This document shows, one piece after another, positions 51,264 through 60,452 of a DNA stretch of 60,474 nucleotides. The translations under genes and the position numbers were made by a program. Within the stretch, counting starts at the first letter, position 1. Each line of letters begins with the position of its first letter. The notes below the pieces were generated by a model that saw nothing but the letters and a program-made list of their open reading frames with translations, searched no databases and was not told the origin of the DNA. The stretch is from Beijerinckiaceae bacterium. Its GTDB lineage: Bacteria; Pseudomonadota; Alphaproteobacteria; Rhizobiales; Beijerinckiaceae. Where the stretch lies: assembly GCA_947453155.1 (NCBI GenBank), contig CANGFE010000007.1, positions 1 to 60,474 of the forward strand, written 5' to 3'.

Positions 51264-52094
51264 ATGCTCGCTGGTTACGATCTCAACGAAATTCTCTTTC
51301 TCGTCGGCTCATTGGCGGCGGCGGGTGCAGTGACCGGCATTTTGGCGGGCGTCTTTGGTGTGGGCGGCGGGGCGTTGATCGTGCCAGTTCTCTATGAACT
51401 CTTCCGCGTGCTGAATGTGCCGGAAGAAATTCGCATGCCTTTGTCGGTGGGCACGTCACTCGCGATCATCATTCCAACATCCATTCGTTCGTTCCGCGCG
51501 CATCGTGAGCGCGGGGCTGTTGATATGGATGTGTTGAAGGCCTGGGCGATTCCGACCGTGATCGGGGTGCTGGTCGGCAGTGCGATTGCGCGCTATGCGC
51601 CGCCTTATGTTTTCAAATTCGTTTTTGTCGGCATTGCGAGCGTCAGTTCTGCGCGCCTGCTGTTCAATCTGAAATGGAATCTCGGTGATGATGTGCCCAA
51701 AGGCGCATCGCTGCGCGTTTTTGGTTTCATCAATGCCATGCTGTCCGCGCTGATGGGTATTGGCGGCGGCCAGCTCTCAACTATGTTCCTGACCTTTTAC
51801 GGGCGCACGATTCATCAAGCTGTGGCGACATCCGCTGGTGTGGGCGTGCTGGTGTCGATCCCCGGTGCGATTGGCTATGTGCTCGCCGGGCTTGATAAGC
51901 CCATGCTGCCGCCTTTGTCGCTTGGCTTTGTCTCGCTGATTGGCATTGCCGCTTTCGCGCCAGTGAGTGTGCTGACAGCGCCGATTGGTGTGCGCATTGC
52001 CCATGCTTTGTCGAAGCGGCATCTGGAATTGGCCTTTGGCACATTCCTGCTGCTCGTCTCGCTGCGCTTTATCGCCTCTATTTTGGGCTATTGA
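51264..52094 (+). CDS. TauE/SafE-family permease
   Basis: A 276-residue inner-membrane protein with about eight spans in two repeats. The first repeat has ILAGVFGVGGGALIVPVLYE and SVGTSLAIIIPTSIRSFRAH; the second has NAMLSALMGIGGGQLSTMF and AVATSAGVGVLVSIPGAIGY, the standard DUF81/TauE motifs. Members export or import sulphite, sulphoacetate and related organosulphur anions; substrate here is unknown. It converges with the DUF1289 gene, overlapping it by 17 bases. Confidence 0.92.
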   Translation: MLAGYDLNEILFLVGSLAAAGAVTGILAGVFGVGGGALIVPVLYELFRVLNVPEEIRMPLSVGTSLAIIIPTSIRSFRAHRERGAVDMDVLKAWAIPTVIGVLVGSAIARYAPPYVFKFVFVGIASVSSARLLFNLKWNLGDDVPKGASLRVFGFINAMLSALMGIGGGQLSTMFLTFYGRTIHQAVATSAGVGVLVSIPGAIGYVLAGLDKPMLPPLSLGFVSLIGIAAFAPVSVLTAPIGVRIAHALSKRHLELAFGTFLLLVSLRFIASILGY

Positions 52095-52260
52095 GCCGCT
52101 CTTTGCGCGCGTCGAGCTGACCCATCACGGCGCTGCGCTCATCATCAGACATGCGCATCCAATCGCCGACTTCTTGGCGTGTGCGATAGCAGCCCATGCA
52201 ATATTCGCCCTGCAAATCGAGGAGGCAGACTTGTTTGCAGGGTGTTTGGATTTCGCTCAT
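52078..52260 (-). CDS. DUF1289 small cysteine-motif protein
   Basis: A 60-residue protein with TPCKQVCLLDLQGEYCMGCY (C-x3-C, C-x2-C), followed by RTRQEVGDWMRMSDDER, the complete DUF1289 pattern. The four cysteines probably bind zinc or an iron-sulphur cluster. Function unknown. Seven bases downstream of cobS on the same strand, so likely co-transcribed. Its 3' end lies within the TauE-like gene. Confidence 0.88.
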   Translation of the reverse strand: MSEIQTPCKQVCLLDLQGEYCMGCYRTRQEVGDWMRMSDDERSAVMGQLDARKERLNSPK

Positions 52261-52267
52261 AGGATCG

Positions 52268-53074
52268 TCATATAGAGGCGAAACGGCTGGCAAGCACGGC
52301 AAAAAACAGGATTTCCGCAACCTGTTGTGTGGCGCCGGCAATATCGCCCGTCATGCCCTTGATCTGGCGCTGGGCAATCCCTGCCATGGCAAAGCCTGAA
52401 AAGGCCATCAAAGCGAGGCCGAGCGCGAGGCGCTCAGGCTGCATACCCAAGGCCATCGGCGCTAGGCCGACAGCAATTGCCAGCAAAGTCGAGAGAATGA
52501 GCGTGGATGGCAGGGGCTTGGCCGCCGCCCAAGCCGCGCCATCATTGCGGGCTGAGGGCAGAAGCGCATGCAGCATGAGCGCTGCGACCCGCGAGGCCCC
52601 ACCGGAGGCGGCCATGACGAGTGCGGCGGCGGGTGCGCCAAAGCGCTGCGTGATCTCGGCGATGAGCAATGTCCGCAAAAGCAGCGACATGATGAGCGCT
52701 GCCCCGCCAAATGTGCCGATGCGGCTGTCTTTCATGATCTCGAGCTTGCGCTCCACGGTCATGCCACCGCCCAGACCATCGGCCGTATCGGCCAGCCCAT
52801 CCTCGTGAAAGGCGCCGGTGGCGAGCAGCAGAAATGACAGTGCGAAGGCCGCCGCGATCAGCGGCGGCAGGCCCAGAAGCGAGGCCCCCCAGAGGACGAG
52901 CCCGCCCAGCCCACCGATGAAAAAGCCCGCAAAGGGCAGAACCCTGACCGAAGTGGCGAAATCCAGCATGGCATAGGGTTCGGCCTCGTAAGGCAGAACG
53001 GGGACGGGCAGCCGCGAATAAAAGCGCAGGCAGGCGAGGAAATCGGCCAGAAGCCGCAAGGGGAGCGAGATCAT
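52268..53074 (-). CDS. cobS: Adenosylcobinamide-GDP ribazoletransferase (CobS/CobV)
   Basis: A 268-residue membrane enzyme that joins alpha-ribazole (phosphate) to adenosylcobinamide-GDP, the last step of the cobalamin nucleotide loop. RFYSRLPVP at the start, DGLADTADGLGGGMTVERKL (the metal-binding DGxADxxDG block, about residues 90-105) and GTFGGAALIMSLLLR are diagnostic; seven or so spans. It diverges from cobT with 97 bases between. Confidence 0.95.
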   Translation of the reverse strand: MISLPLRLLADFLACLRFYSRLPVPVLPYEAEPYAMLDFATSVRVLPFAGFFIGGLGGLVLWGASLLGLPPLIAAAFALSFLLLATGAFHEDGLADTADGLGGGMTVERKLEIMKDSRIGTFGGAALIMSLLLRTLLIAEITQRFGAPAAALVMAASGGASRVAALMLHALLPSARNDGAAWAAAKPLPSTLILSTLLAIAVGLAPMALGMQPERLALGLALMAFSGFAMAGIAQRQIKGMTGDIAGATQQVAEILFFAVLASRFASI

Positions 53075-53171
53075 GGTTTCAGTGATGGCATGAGTCGGGG
53101 TCTCGAGGGGAGTTTGAGTTCTGCGACCAAAGCCCCTAAACAGCGGCCATCCTTTTCAAAACGGGTTTCTC

Positions 53172-54191
53172 ATGTCCGCCACTGGCCTGCCTTTCGACGA
53201 CATTCGCAATCTCTTCCCCCAGATGCCGCAAGCCGCGACCCCGATGGTCGAGGATGTGCGCGCGCGCGATGCGCAATTGACCAAGCCCGCCGGTGCACTC
53301 GGCCGATTGGAAGAGATGGTCGAATTTCTGGCCGCCTGGCAGGGCAAAGCGAAGCCGACGATTTTGCGCCCCATGGTGGCGGTGTTTGCCGCCAATCATG
53401 GTGTGGTCGCGCAAGGTGTCTCGGCGTTTCCGCCAGAAGTGACGCGCGCCATGATGGAAAATTTTGCGGCCGGTGGGGCTGCAATCAACCAGATCTGTGC
53501 GACCTATGACATTGGTCTGAAAGTATTCGAGCTGGCGCTCGACTTCCCTACGCCCGACATTACGCAAGAGCCCGCTTTTGATGAGGCCGCTTGTGCGGCG
53601 ACGTTTGCTTTCGGCATGGAGGCGATTGCGGGTGGCACAGATTTGCTGTGCTTGGGCGAAATGGGCATTGGCAATACGACCATTGCGGCCGCGATTTATC
53701 ACGCGCTCTATGGTGGCAAGGCTGAAGATTGGGTCGGGCGCGGCACGGGCATTGATGAGGCGGGTTACCAGCGCAAAGTGGATGCTGTTGCGCGCGCGGT
53801 GGCGCTGAATGCGGGCCACCTGTCTGATCCGCTCGAAGTTCTGCGCCGCTTGGGCGGGCGCGAGATTGCCGCTATGGCGGGCGCCATTATGGCGGCGCGT
53901 TTGGAGCGGATCCCCGTTGTGCTGGATGGTTATGTCGTCACCGCAGCGGCGGCTATTTTGCACGCACTCAATCCGGCCTCGATTGATCATTGCGTCGCAG
54001 GGCATTTGTCTGCCGAGGGTGCGCATGCGGACGTGCTGAAGCGACTTGGCAAGAAGCCGCTTCTCGATTTGGGTCTGCGCCTTGGCGAAGGCACAGGTGC
54101 GGCGCTTGCAGTTGGTGTGATGAAGGCGGCTCTTGCTTGTCATCGCGACATGGCGACGTTTGATCAGGCGAAAGTGCCTTCTAAGGGCTGA
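53172..54191 (+). CDS. cobT: Nicotinate-nucleotide-dimethylbenzimidazole phosphoribosyltransferase (CobT; CobU in Pseudomonas naming)
   Basis: A 339-residue enzyme making alpha-ribazole phosphate, which feeds CobS. AVFAANHGVVAQGVSAFP, CLGEMGIGNTTIAAAIY, GRGTGIDEAGYQRKV, VVLDGYVVTAAAAILH and LGEGTGAALAVGVMKAA are the CobT blocks; the catalytic Glu is in the RLGEGTGAA segment. Divergent from cobS. No cobalamin riboswitch was recognised in the short intergenic region. Confidence 0.96.
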   Translation: MSATGLPFDDIRNLFPQMPQAATPMVEDVRARDAQLTKPAGALGRLEEMVEFLAAWQGKAKPTILRPMVAVFAANHGVVAQGVSAFPPEVTRAMMENFAAGGAAINQICATYDIGLKVFELALDFPTPDITQEPAFDEAACAATFAFGMEAIAGGTDLLCLGEMGIGNTTIAAAIYHALYGGKAEDWVGRGTGIDEAGYQRKVDAVARAVALNAGHLSDPLEVLRRLGGREIAAMAGAIMAARLERIPVVLDGYVVTAAAAILHALNPASIDHCVAGHLSAEGAHADVLKRLGKKPLLDLGLRLGEGTGAALAVGVMKAALACHRDMATFDQAKVPSKG

Positions 54192-54217
54192 TCGCGCGCC
54201 ACTCCCGCTTTTGCTGC

Positions 54218-55699
54218 TTACTTATAGTTCGCACGCGCATCATCGCGGAATTTTGTGCGTGCTTCATCGCGTGAATAAAACATGTGCCCGCCCGTATAGA
54301 CTTTGAACGTCACCCGCTCAGGCGCGCCGTAATCGGGAATTTGATCGAGCACCATTTGTGTTTCGAGATAGGGCGTCACCACGTCGGTAAGTCCATGCAC
54401 GACCAGCACGCGCATTTTGGGATCAAGCGCCAAAGCTTTGCGCAGGTCCGACACGGCTTCTGCGCCACCACGTCCCCAATCCCATGAGCGAGACGCCTGC
54501 TCGCTCAGGAAAGCATAGCGCGCGCCTTCCACATTCCAATTGAGTTTGTCACGGTAGAGCCCGACCATGGCCGAAATGATCGGCGCATGAAGTCCTAAGC
54601 GCATTTGGTCATCGGCCTCACCACGCGGCGAGAAAGGCGCAGGATCAAAGCCCGTCACCGTCGCATCATAAGATGAACCAATGCGGTGCTCCTTGCGATG
54701 AATCTCGCGCAAGAAGGTTTGCGTCGGGATGCGTCCCGCGAGGCGTTGCACCAGATCGCGGTTAAGACCTGTCAGCGAAGAGACGCGTTCCGAGAGACGA
54801 TCAAGCGCAGGCTTGTCTTTCACGCCGCGCATGAGATCGGCGAGGAATTCTCCGCGGGCATAGGATTCAATCTCGGCGAGATTTTCGCGCGAGACTTGTT
54901 CGCCGCGCAATTGTCGTACGGTGGCGACATAAGAGGGCAGGCGAGCGACATGATCCATCAGCCCATTGCGCGCATTGAAGCGCGAGAAATCGAGCACGGG
55001 CGAGATCATCACCAGACCGTTCACCCCAAAACCTTGGTCGGTTTGCAAAGCATGCGCAATTTTGGGCGTGCGGAAGCCACCATAGCTTTCGCCCGCAATA
55101 AATTTGGGAGAAGCCGCGCGGCCGTTCTCTTCGATCCAGCGGCGGATGGTGGCCGCCAGAACATCAATATCGCCATCAACGGAGAAAAAGCGTTTGCGAA
55201 CATCGTCACCCCCCAGAATCCGGCTATAGCCTGTTGATGGCGGATCAATGAAAACAAGATCGGTAAAGTCGAGCCATGTTTCGCGATTGTCAGTCAATGT
55301 TGGTGGCGCGGATGGAAAGGCTGCCTCTTCATCCATGCGTAAACGCCACGGACCCAGTGCACCAAGATTAAGCCAGGCTGACGCATAGCCCGGCCCACCA
55401 TTGAAGACGAAAGTCACGGGTCGTTGTGCGAGATTGGTCGCATCGCGCGTGAACGACATGACAGCTATGTCGGCCAGCGGATTGCCTTGCTGCAATTCGA
55501 AAATGCGGATCGTGCCGGCAGTTGCTGTGAAATTGATCTCGCCCACACGATGTTTGGTGCTCGCATTGGCGGGGAGCGGTTTGAGCTTTTCGCTCGCAGC
55601 CACGGGTGCGGGGCGTTCACGCGGTGGCGGGCTGGCCTCTTGCGCTTGCGCAGACAGGGCCAGCGACAGCGTGGCGCAAAGGAGCAGCAGTGAGCGCAT
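54218..55699 (-). CDS. Exported S10-family serine carboxypeptidase
   Basis: A 493-residue alpha/beta-hydrolase with a signal peptide (about 1-19, ending LSAQAQ). TFVFNGGPGYASAWLNLG supplies the oxyanion block, the nucleophile is in FIAGESYGGFRTPKIA, Asp in VVHGLTDVVTPYLETQ and His in YTGGHMFYSRDEAR, the order of serine carboxypeptidases. Periplasmic peptide trimming is expected. It converges with cobT. Confidence 0.92.
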   Translation of the reverse strand: MRSLLLLCATLSLALSAQAQEASPPPRERPAPVAASEKLKPLPANASTKHRVGEINFTATAGTIRIFELQQGNPLADIAVMSFTRDATNLAQRPVTFVFNGGPGYASAWLNLGALGPWRLRMDEEAAFPSAPPTLTDNRETWLDFTDLVFIDPPSTGYSRILGGDDVRKRFFSVDGDIDVLAATIRRWIEENGRAASPKFIAGESYGGFRTPKIAHALQTDQGFGVNGLVMISPVLDFSRFNARNGLMDHVARLPSYVATVRQLRGEQVSRENLAEIESYARGEFLADLMRGVKDKPALDRLSERVSSLTGLNRDLVQRLAGRIPTQTFLREIHRKEHRIGSSYDATVTGFDPAPFSPRGEADDQMRLGLHAPIISAMVGLYRDKLNWNVEGARYAFLSEQASRSWDWGRGGAEAVSDLRKALALDPKMRVLVVHGLTDVVTPYLETQMVLDQIPDYGAPERVTFKVYTGGHMFYSRDEARTKFRDDARANYK

Positions 55700-55763
55700 G
55701 GGGTCTCTCCGGTTTCTTCAAGCCGAGAGAATAGGGTGCTGGCGCGCCGGCGCCAGTCAAAAC

Positions 55764-57305
55764 TCAGGCAGCTTTGCGGGGCTGTGTGCGCGCGTCACGC
55801 GGGCGCGCAGGCTTGACCTGCGCCATGGCTTCAATCACGCGCTCTGTTGGCAAGATCACCGTGACTTCCGTGCCTTGGCGCAATTCCGATTGGATGTGGA
55901 AGGTGCCGCCATGCAGATCGACAAGGCCTTTTACAATCGGCAGGCCGAGGCCTGAGCCTTCTTCCGCATTTTTCTGTGCGAGCGAACCGCGACCGAAAGA
56001 GGAGAGAACAACCGGGATCTCATCTTCGGGAATGCCCGGCCCCGTGTCGCGGATTGAAATATATTGCCCACCCGACTGCGTCCAACCGCATTTCAGCGTC
56101 ACATGTCCGCCCGATGGCGTGAACTTAATCGCGTTGGTGAGCAGGTTCAGCGTGATCTGGCGCAGCGCGCGCTCGTCACCCCAGATACGTGGCAATTGCG
56201 CTTCAATGGCGCGCGTGATGGTGATCTCGCGCTGTTCGGCACGCAATGAGAGAAGATGCAGGCATTCCTCGACCACATGAGCGAGCGATACGGGCTCTTC
56301 GCGCAATTCATAGCGACCGGCTTCAACGCGCGAGAGATCGAGAATTTCATTGATGAGCATCAAGAGATGCTGGCCGCTCGAGTGAATGTCGCTCGAATAA
56401 TCTTTGTAAGCGGCAACACCATGTTTGCCGAACAACTCATTCTTCATGACTTCGGAAAAGCCCAAAATCGCATTGAGCGGCGTGCGCAGTTCATGGCTCA
56501 TCGTGGCCAAGAAACTTGATTTGGCGAGATTGGCTTCTTCGGCGCGGCGGCGGGCTTCGTCCGAATTGGCTTTGGCCTGTTCGAGTTCAGCAATCAGCAT
56601 GTCTTTCTCCAAGCGGAAGGAGAGAGACGAGAGGCTGGTGGCATAAAGGCGTTGGGCCAGAACAAGGAAGAAGAATTGCGCGCCGCAGGCCATGAGCGCG
56701 ACGGGCCAAGCTTGTTCCTGCCAGACGGGATGCATGTAGAGGACAACCGCAATGGTTGTCGGCATCAGGCCCGCATAGACGGCCATCGGGACAGTTGCGG
56801 AGATGAGCGAGGTCAGAGCTGAAATCAGCAGCAAGACGAAGAGCACGAAAATGCGCGCCGTTGCGTCAGGCTCGTTCAGAAAGAGAACCGTGAGCATGGC
56901 CCAGGCGAGGCCGTGGCAGAGCTCGGTCGCCACGAAGCGGCGACGCCAGGCTTGCACGTGCAGTTCAGCTTCGGGCTGCTCCATCAAAGTGCGCGCGGTC
57001 TTGTAGGAGACCAGATGGCACGACCAGACAATGCCGAGCCAAACCACCACATCGACTTCGGGCGTCCACATGAAGGACATGACCGCAGCCGACAGCGCGA
57101 TAAAGGCGAGGGCAGGCACAGAGGTCATGCGGCTTTGAGCGAAAAGGCGCAAAAGCTCGACGTCGAAAGAGCGGTTGCCGGTGCCCGAGGCGATGAATTT
57201 CTCGCGCACATGCCGCCAGCCAGCGGAAAGCGATGACCGACGCGCGAAAGCAGCAGGATTCTTCCCGCTGTTTGGCTCGATCATATCTTTGAACGCTTCA
57301 CTCAT
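55764..57305 (-). CDS. Polytopic membrane histidine kinase (PleC/PdhS-type core)
   Basis: A 513-residue kinase. About six hydrophobic spans (residues 60-225, for example LAFIALSAAVMSFMW and FVLFVLLLISALTSLISA) form a membrane sensor with little periplasmic loop. A coiled coil (IAELEQAKANSDEARRRAEE) leads to the H-box TMSHELRTPLNAILGFSEVM, N-box NLLTNAIKFTPSG, and ATP lid GSGLGLPIVKGLVDLHGGT. The dimerisation domain wording (SSDIHSSGQHLLMLINEIL) is that of kinases using DivK/PleD partners. No regulator is adjacent. Confidence 0.88.
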   Translation of the reverse strand: MSEAFKDMIEPNSGKNPAAFARRSSLSAGWRHVREKFIASGTGNRSFDVELLRLFAQSRMTSVPALAFIALSAAVMSFMWTPEVDVVVWLGIVWSCHLVSYKTARTLMEQPEAELHVQAWRRRFVATELCHGLAWAMLTVLFLNEPDATARIFVLFVLLLISALTSLISATVPMAVYAGLMPTTIAVVLYMHPVWQEQAWPVALMACGAQFFFLVLAQRLYATSLSSLSFRLEKDMLIAELEQAKANSDEARRRAEEANLAKSSFLATMSHELRTPLNAILGFSEVMKNELFGKHGVAAYKDYSSDIHSSGQHLLMLINEILDLSRVEAGRYELREEPVSLAHVVEECLHLLSLRAEQREITITRAIEAQLPRIWGDERALRQITLNLLTNAIKFTPSGGHVTLKCGWTQSGGQYISIRDTGPGIPEDEIPVVLSSFGRGSLAQKNAEEGSGLGLPIVKGLVDLHGGTFHIQSELRQGTEVTVILPTERVIEAMAQVKPARPRDARTQPRKAA

Positions 57306-57581
57306 GAGGCACGCTGTTGGGCCGGATGTCGGCTTGGTCTGTCCCTCAGAATGACGGGTAAAGCTTAACGCGGTTTTGGCTTGAAAATGAGCCTTTTAAC
57401 TTTTGGCTTTTCCCTCTCGCCGAGCAGGGGGGTGAGCGGGGTGGCGCGAAAGCCCCGAAAAAGGCCGTTTTCTGAATGTCTTTGGTGGCGCGCAGGGGCT
57501 TCTTTTGGGCGCTGCACTTGCTGTGGCGGCGCCTTGCGCGTTAACCCTCACCTGTAAAAACTTCTTCGCCAGCGCGAGATC

Positions 57582-58220
57582 ATGACCAATTCAGCACGGT
57601 TGAATGCCCTTTTGGACGAGATCGGCGCCTGCCGCATCTGCCGGGATGCGCCCAAAGGCGCGGCTCTGGCCCATGAGCCGCGCCCCGTGGTGCGGGTCTC
57701 AGCCAGCGCGCGTTTGCTGGTGGCCAGCCAAGCGCCGGGTATTCGCGTGCATTACAGCGGATTGCCGTTTGATGATCGCTCGGGCGACCGTTTGCGCGAT
57801 TGGATGGGCGTGGATGCCGAGACCTTTTACGACACGTCGCGCATTGCTTTTGCGCCGATGGGTTTTTGTTTTCCTGGCTATGATGCGCAAGGCGCTGATC
57901 TGCCGCCGCGGCGTGAATGTCGCGCACATTGGCACGATCGCCTGTTCGCGCTGCTGCCGCAGATTGAAACCGTGCTGACGGTGGGCGGCTATGCGCAGGA
58001 TTATCATCTCGCGCGTTTTGGTTTGGCCGCGAGCAAATTGCCGATGACGGAGGTTGTGCGGGGTTGGCGTGCCTATAGCCAAGCACAACCGCGCGTCATT
58101 CCGCTGCCGCATCCCTCCTGGCGCAACACGGGCTGTCTCAAGAAAAACCCGTGGTTTGAAGCTGAGCTTTTGCCGGTGCTGCGCGGAGAGGTGAAACGGC
58201 TTACTTGTTCAGCCGCTTGA
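57582..58220 (+). CDS. Uracil-DNA glycosylase-superfamily protein
   Basis: A 212-residue protein of the UDG fold (COG1573-like). LLVASQAPGIRVHYSGLPFDD corresponds to the N-terminal active-site block, and LPHPSWRN to the C-terminal HPS motif that grips DNA; TVLTVGGYAQDYHL is the central strand. Cysteines at 17 and 20 (CRIC) and in the middle might suit an iron-sulphur cluster, but the full family 4 set is not obvious. Some of this branch lack glycosylase activity. It overlaps the converging dehydrogenase gene by 20 bases. Upstream are 276 bases without a gene and without a clear regulatory motif. Confidence 0.82.
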   Translation: MTNSARLNALLDEIGACRICRDAPKGAALAHEPRPVVRVSASARLLVASQAPGIRVHYSGLPFDDRSGDRLRDWMGVDAETFYDTSRIAFAPMGFCFPGYDAQGADLPPRRECRAHWHDRLFALLPQIETVLTVGGYAQDYHLARFGLAASKLPMTEVVRGWRAYSQAQPRVIPLPHPSWRNTGCLKKNPWFEAELLPVLRGEVKRLTCSAA

Positions 58221-59067
58221 TCAGGCTTGACGTGTCATAGCGCGCGCCGCCCATTTTCTGTACTTCGGAATAGAATTGATCGACAAGCGCCGTGACAGGC
58301 AAATGCGCACCATTGCGCCGCGCCTCACTTAGGCAGATGCCGAGATCTTTGCGCATCCAATCCACCGCAAAGCCGAAATCGAATTTGTCGGCGACCATTG
58401 TGGCGGAGCGATTTTCCATCTGCCAGCTTTGTGCTGCACCTTTTGAAATCACATCGACCACGGCGAGCGGATCGAGCCCGGCTTTTTGCGCGAAATGCAA
58501 ACCTTCGGCGAGACCTTCGACCAGGCCTGCGATGCAAATCTGATTGACCATTTTGGTGAGCTGCCCGGCGCCTGAGCCGCCCATCAAACGGCAGGCGCGG
58601 GCGAAAGCAGAAATCACCGGTTCGGCCTTGGCATAAGGCGCATCGTCGCCGCCGCACATGACAGTCAGTACGCCGTTTTCTGCGCCCGCCTGACCGCCCG
58701 AAACGGGCGCGTCGATGAAGGAAATGCCAAGGGCTGCCGCCTTGGCATATAATTCGCGCGCGACATCGGCAGAGGCTGTGGTGTGGTCAACGAAGATCGC
58801 GCCTTGGGCCATGGTCGCAAAGGCCCCGTCGGGCCCAGCCGTCACGGCGCGCAAATCCTCATCATTGCCCACACAGGCGAAAACAATCTCGGCACCTTTC
58901 GCGGCTTCGGCCGGAGTCGCGGCAGCACGATGGCCATGTTTCTTGACCCAATCCTGCGCCTTGGCGGCGGTGCGGTTATAGACTGTCAGCTCATGGCCCT
59001 TGGCGGCCAAGTGGCCCGCCATGGGAAAGCCCATGACACCGAGGCCGATGAAGGCAAGTTTCGCCAT
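58201..59067 (-). CDS. NAD(P)-dependent beta-hydroxyacid dehydrogenase (3-hydroxyisobutyrate/tartronate-semialdehyde reductase family)
   Basis: A 288-residue enzyme. The Rossmann start LAFIGLGVMGFPMAGHLAA binds the nucleotide; FIDAPVSGGQAGAENG is the substrate block; the catalytic Lys is in GSGAGQLTKMVNQICI; KDLGICLSEAR is the C-terminal signature. Substrate could be 3-hydroxyisobutyrate, tartronate semialdehyde or a related acid; nothing nearby decides. Cytoplasmic. Confidence 0.93.
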   Translation of the reverse strand: MAKLAFIGLGVMGFPMAGHLAAKGHELTVYNRTAAKAQDWVKKHGHRAAATPAEAAKGAEIVFACVGNDEDLRAVTAGPDGAFATMAQGAIFVDHTTASADVARELYAKAAALGISFIDAPVSGGQAGAENGVLTVMCGGDDAPYAKAEPVISAFARACRLMGGSGAGQLTKMVNQICIAGLVEGLAEGLHFAQKAGLDPLAVVDVISKGAAQSWQMENRSATMVADKFDFGFAVDWMRKDLGICLSEARRNGAHLPVTALVDQFYSEVQKMGGARYDTSSLIKRLNK

Positions 59068-59337
59068 AAGTCATTCCTTCCATTCGATTCTCGACCCTGA
59101 GATCGCGCCTAAATTATCAAGACTGGATCAGGATTGGCTGTCACCACAGCGTGATCGGCTGTCCCGGTCTTTACGTAATCTGAGGGGTAGCGGTTTGGAG
59201 ACCGCTTTCCATATGACTAAAGGGGCATTGCTCCGAGCCAAGACTGTGCTCTTTACCGTTGCACGGACCCAAGCCTTTGGTGCTTGATGGCCCCAATCGT
59301 CGGCGCGATGCACCGGCGAAGCTTATTGGAGGAATTT

Positions 59338-60429
59338 ATGAAACGTCGTCAGTTTTTGAAGACCGCTGGCCTTGCTGCTGCAGGCACGGCGGCTGTCGCA
59401 GCCCCCGCCATTGCCCAGTCCGCACCGGAAGTGAAATGGCGCGTCACGACCAGCTTCCCGCGTTCGCTCGACACGATCCATGGCGCGGCTGAAACGGTCG
59501 CCAAATATGTGTCTGATGCCACTGACGGCAAGTTCCAGATGCAGGTTTTTGCCGGCGGCGAAATCGTTCCCCCGCTGCAGGCGCTTGATGCTGTGTCCAA
59601 CGGCACGGTGGAAGCTTGCCACACCTGCCTCTACTACTACTGGGGCAAGGATCCGACTTTCGCTTTCGGCACGGCCGTGCCCTTCGGTCTGAACTCACGC
59701 CAGCAAAATGCCTGGATGATGTTTGGCGGCGGCGAGCAGCTGATGAATGAATTCCTCGAGCCTTACAAGGTGAACAATTTTGTCGCCGGTAATACGGGCA
59801 CACAGATGGGTGGCTGGTTCCGTAAAGAAGTCAGCAAGCCGTCGGATCTCGAAGGCCTCAAGATGCGCATCGGCGGCTTCGGTGGCGCGGTTTTGCAGAA
59901 GCTCGGCGTTGTGCCGCAGCAGATTGCTGGCGGCGATATTTATCCGTCCCTCGAAAAGGGCACGATTGACGCGGCTGAATGGATCGGCCCGTATGACGAT
60001 GAGAAGCTCGGCTTCAACAAGGTTGCACCGTTCTACTATTACCCCGGCTGGTGGGAAGGTGGCGCGATGATCAACTTCTGCTCCAACCTCGACAAGTTCA
60101 ACGCTCTCCCGAAGACCTATCAGTCGATCCTTCGCGCGGCGACGGCTTACGCCAATGTCGAAATGCAGGCGAAATATGATGCGGGCAACGTGCCGGCTCT
60201 GAAGCGCCTCAATGCAGCTGGCACCAAGTTCCGTCCGTTCTCGCCGGAAATCATGGAAGCCTGCTGGAAGTCGGCCAATGAGGTTTACGCTGATCTCGTC
60301 TCCAAGAACGCCAAGTTCAAGAAGGTGCATGATTCCTACATGGGCTTCCGTGGCGATGAATATCTCTGGTGGAACTTCGCAGAATATAACTACGACACAT
60401 TCATGATCCGTCAGCGCGCCAAGGGCTGA
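59338..60429 (+). CDS. Tat-exported TRAP transporter solute-binding protein (DctP family, TakP-like)
   Basis: A 363-residue periplasmic receptor. The N-terminus KRRQFLKTAGLAAAGTAA is a twin-arginine signal ending near PAIAQS. The DctP fold shows ALDAVSNGTVEACHTCLYYY, LEGLKMRIGGFGGAVLQKLG (with the ligand carboxylate Arg) and GTIDAAEWIGPYDDEKLGF. The last block is that of TakP, which binds 2-oxo acids such as pyruvate with sodium. GGAGGA precedes ATG 59338. The permease genes are expected beyond the window unless they are elsewhere; a hairpin after the stop suggests the receptor is made in excess. Confidence 0.93.
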   Translation: MKRRQFLKTAGLAAAGTAAVAAPAIAQSAPEVKWRVTTSFPRSLDTIHGAAETVAKYVSDATDGKFQMQVFAGGEIVPPLQALDAVSNGTVEACHTCLYYYWGKDPTFAFGTAVPFGLNSRQQNAWMMFGGGEQLMNEFLEPYKVNNFVAGNTGTQMGGWFRKEVSKPSDLEGLKMRIGGFGGAVLQKLGVVPQQIAGGDIYPSLEKGTIDAAEWIGPYDDEKLGFNKVAPFYYYPGWWEGGAMINFCSNLDKFNALPKTYQSILRAATAYANVEMQAKYDAGNVPALKRLNAAGTKFRPFSPEIMEACWKSANEVYADLVSKNAKFKKVHDSYMGFRGDEYLWWNFAEYNYDTFMIRQRAKG

Positions 60430-60452
60430 TCGGACATCTCCTCAAAAAGAAA

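Noticed and set aside
53075..53171. Cobalamin riboswitch between cobS and cobT.
   Set aside because: Only 97 bases, no B12-box-like GCCACTG motif and no extended pairing seen.
59175..59275. tRNA-like text on the minus strand (an AACGGTAAAGAGCAC stretch and GCGGTCTCCAAACCGC, resembling a D-arm and a tRNA-Trp anticodon arm).
   Set aside because: The pieces are about 45 bases apart, the anticodon loop is the wrong length, and no T-arm or acceptor stem can be formed. Taken as chance or a very old remnant.
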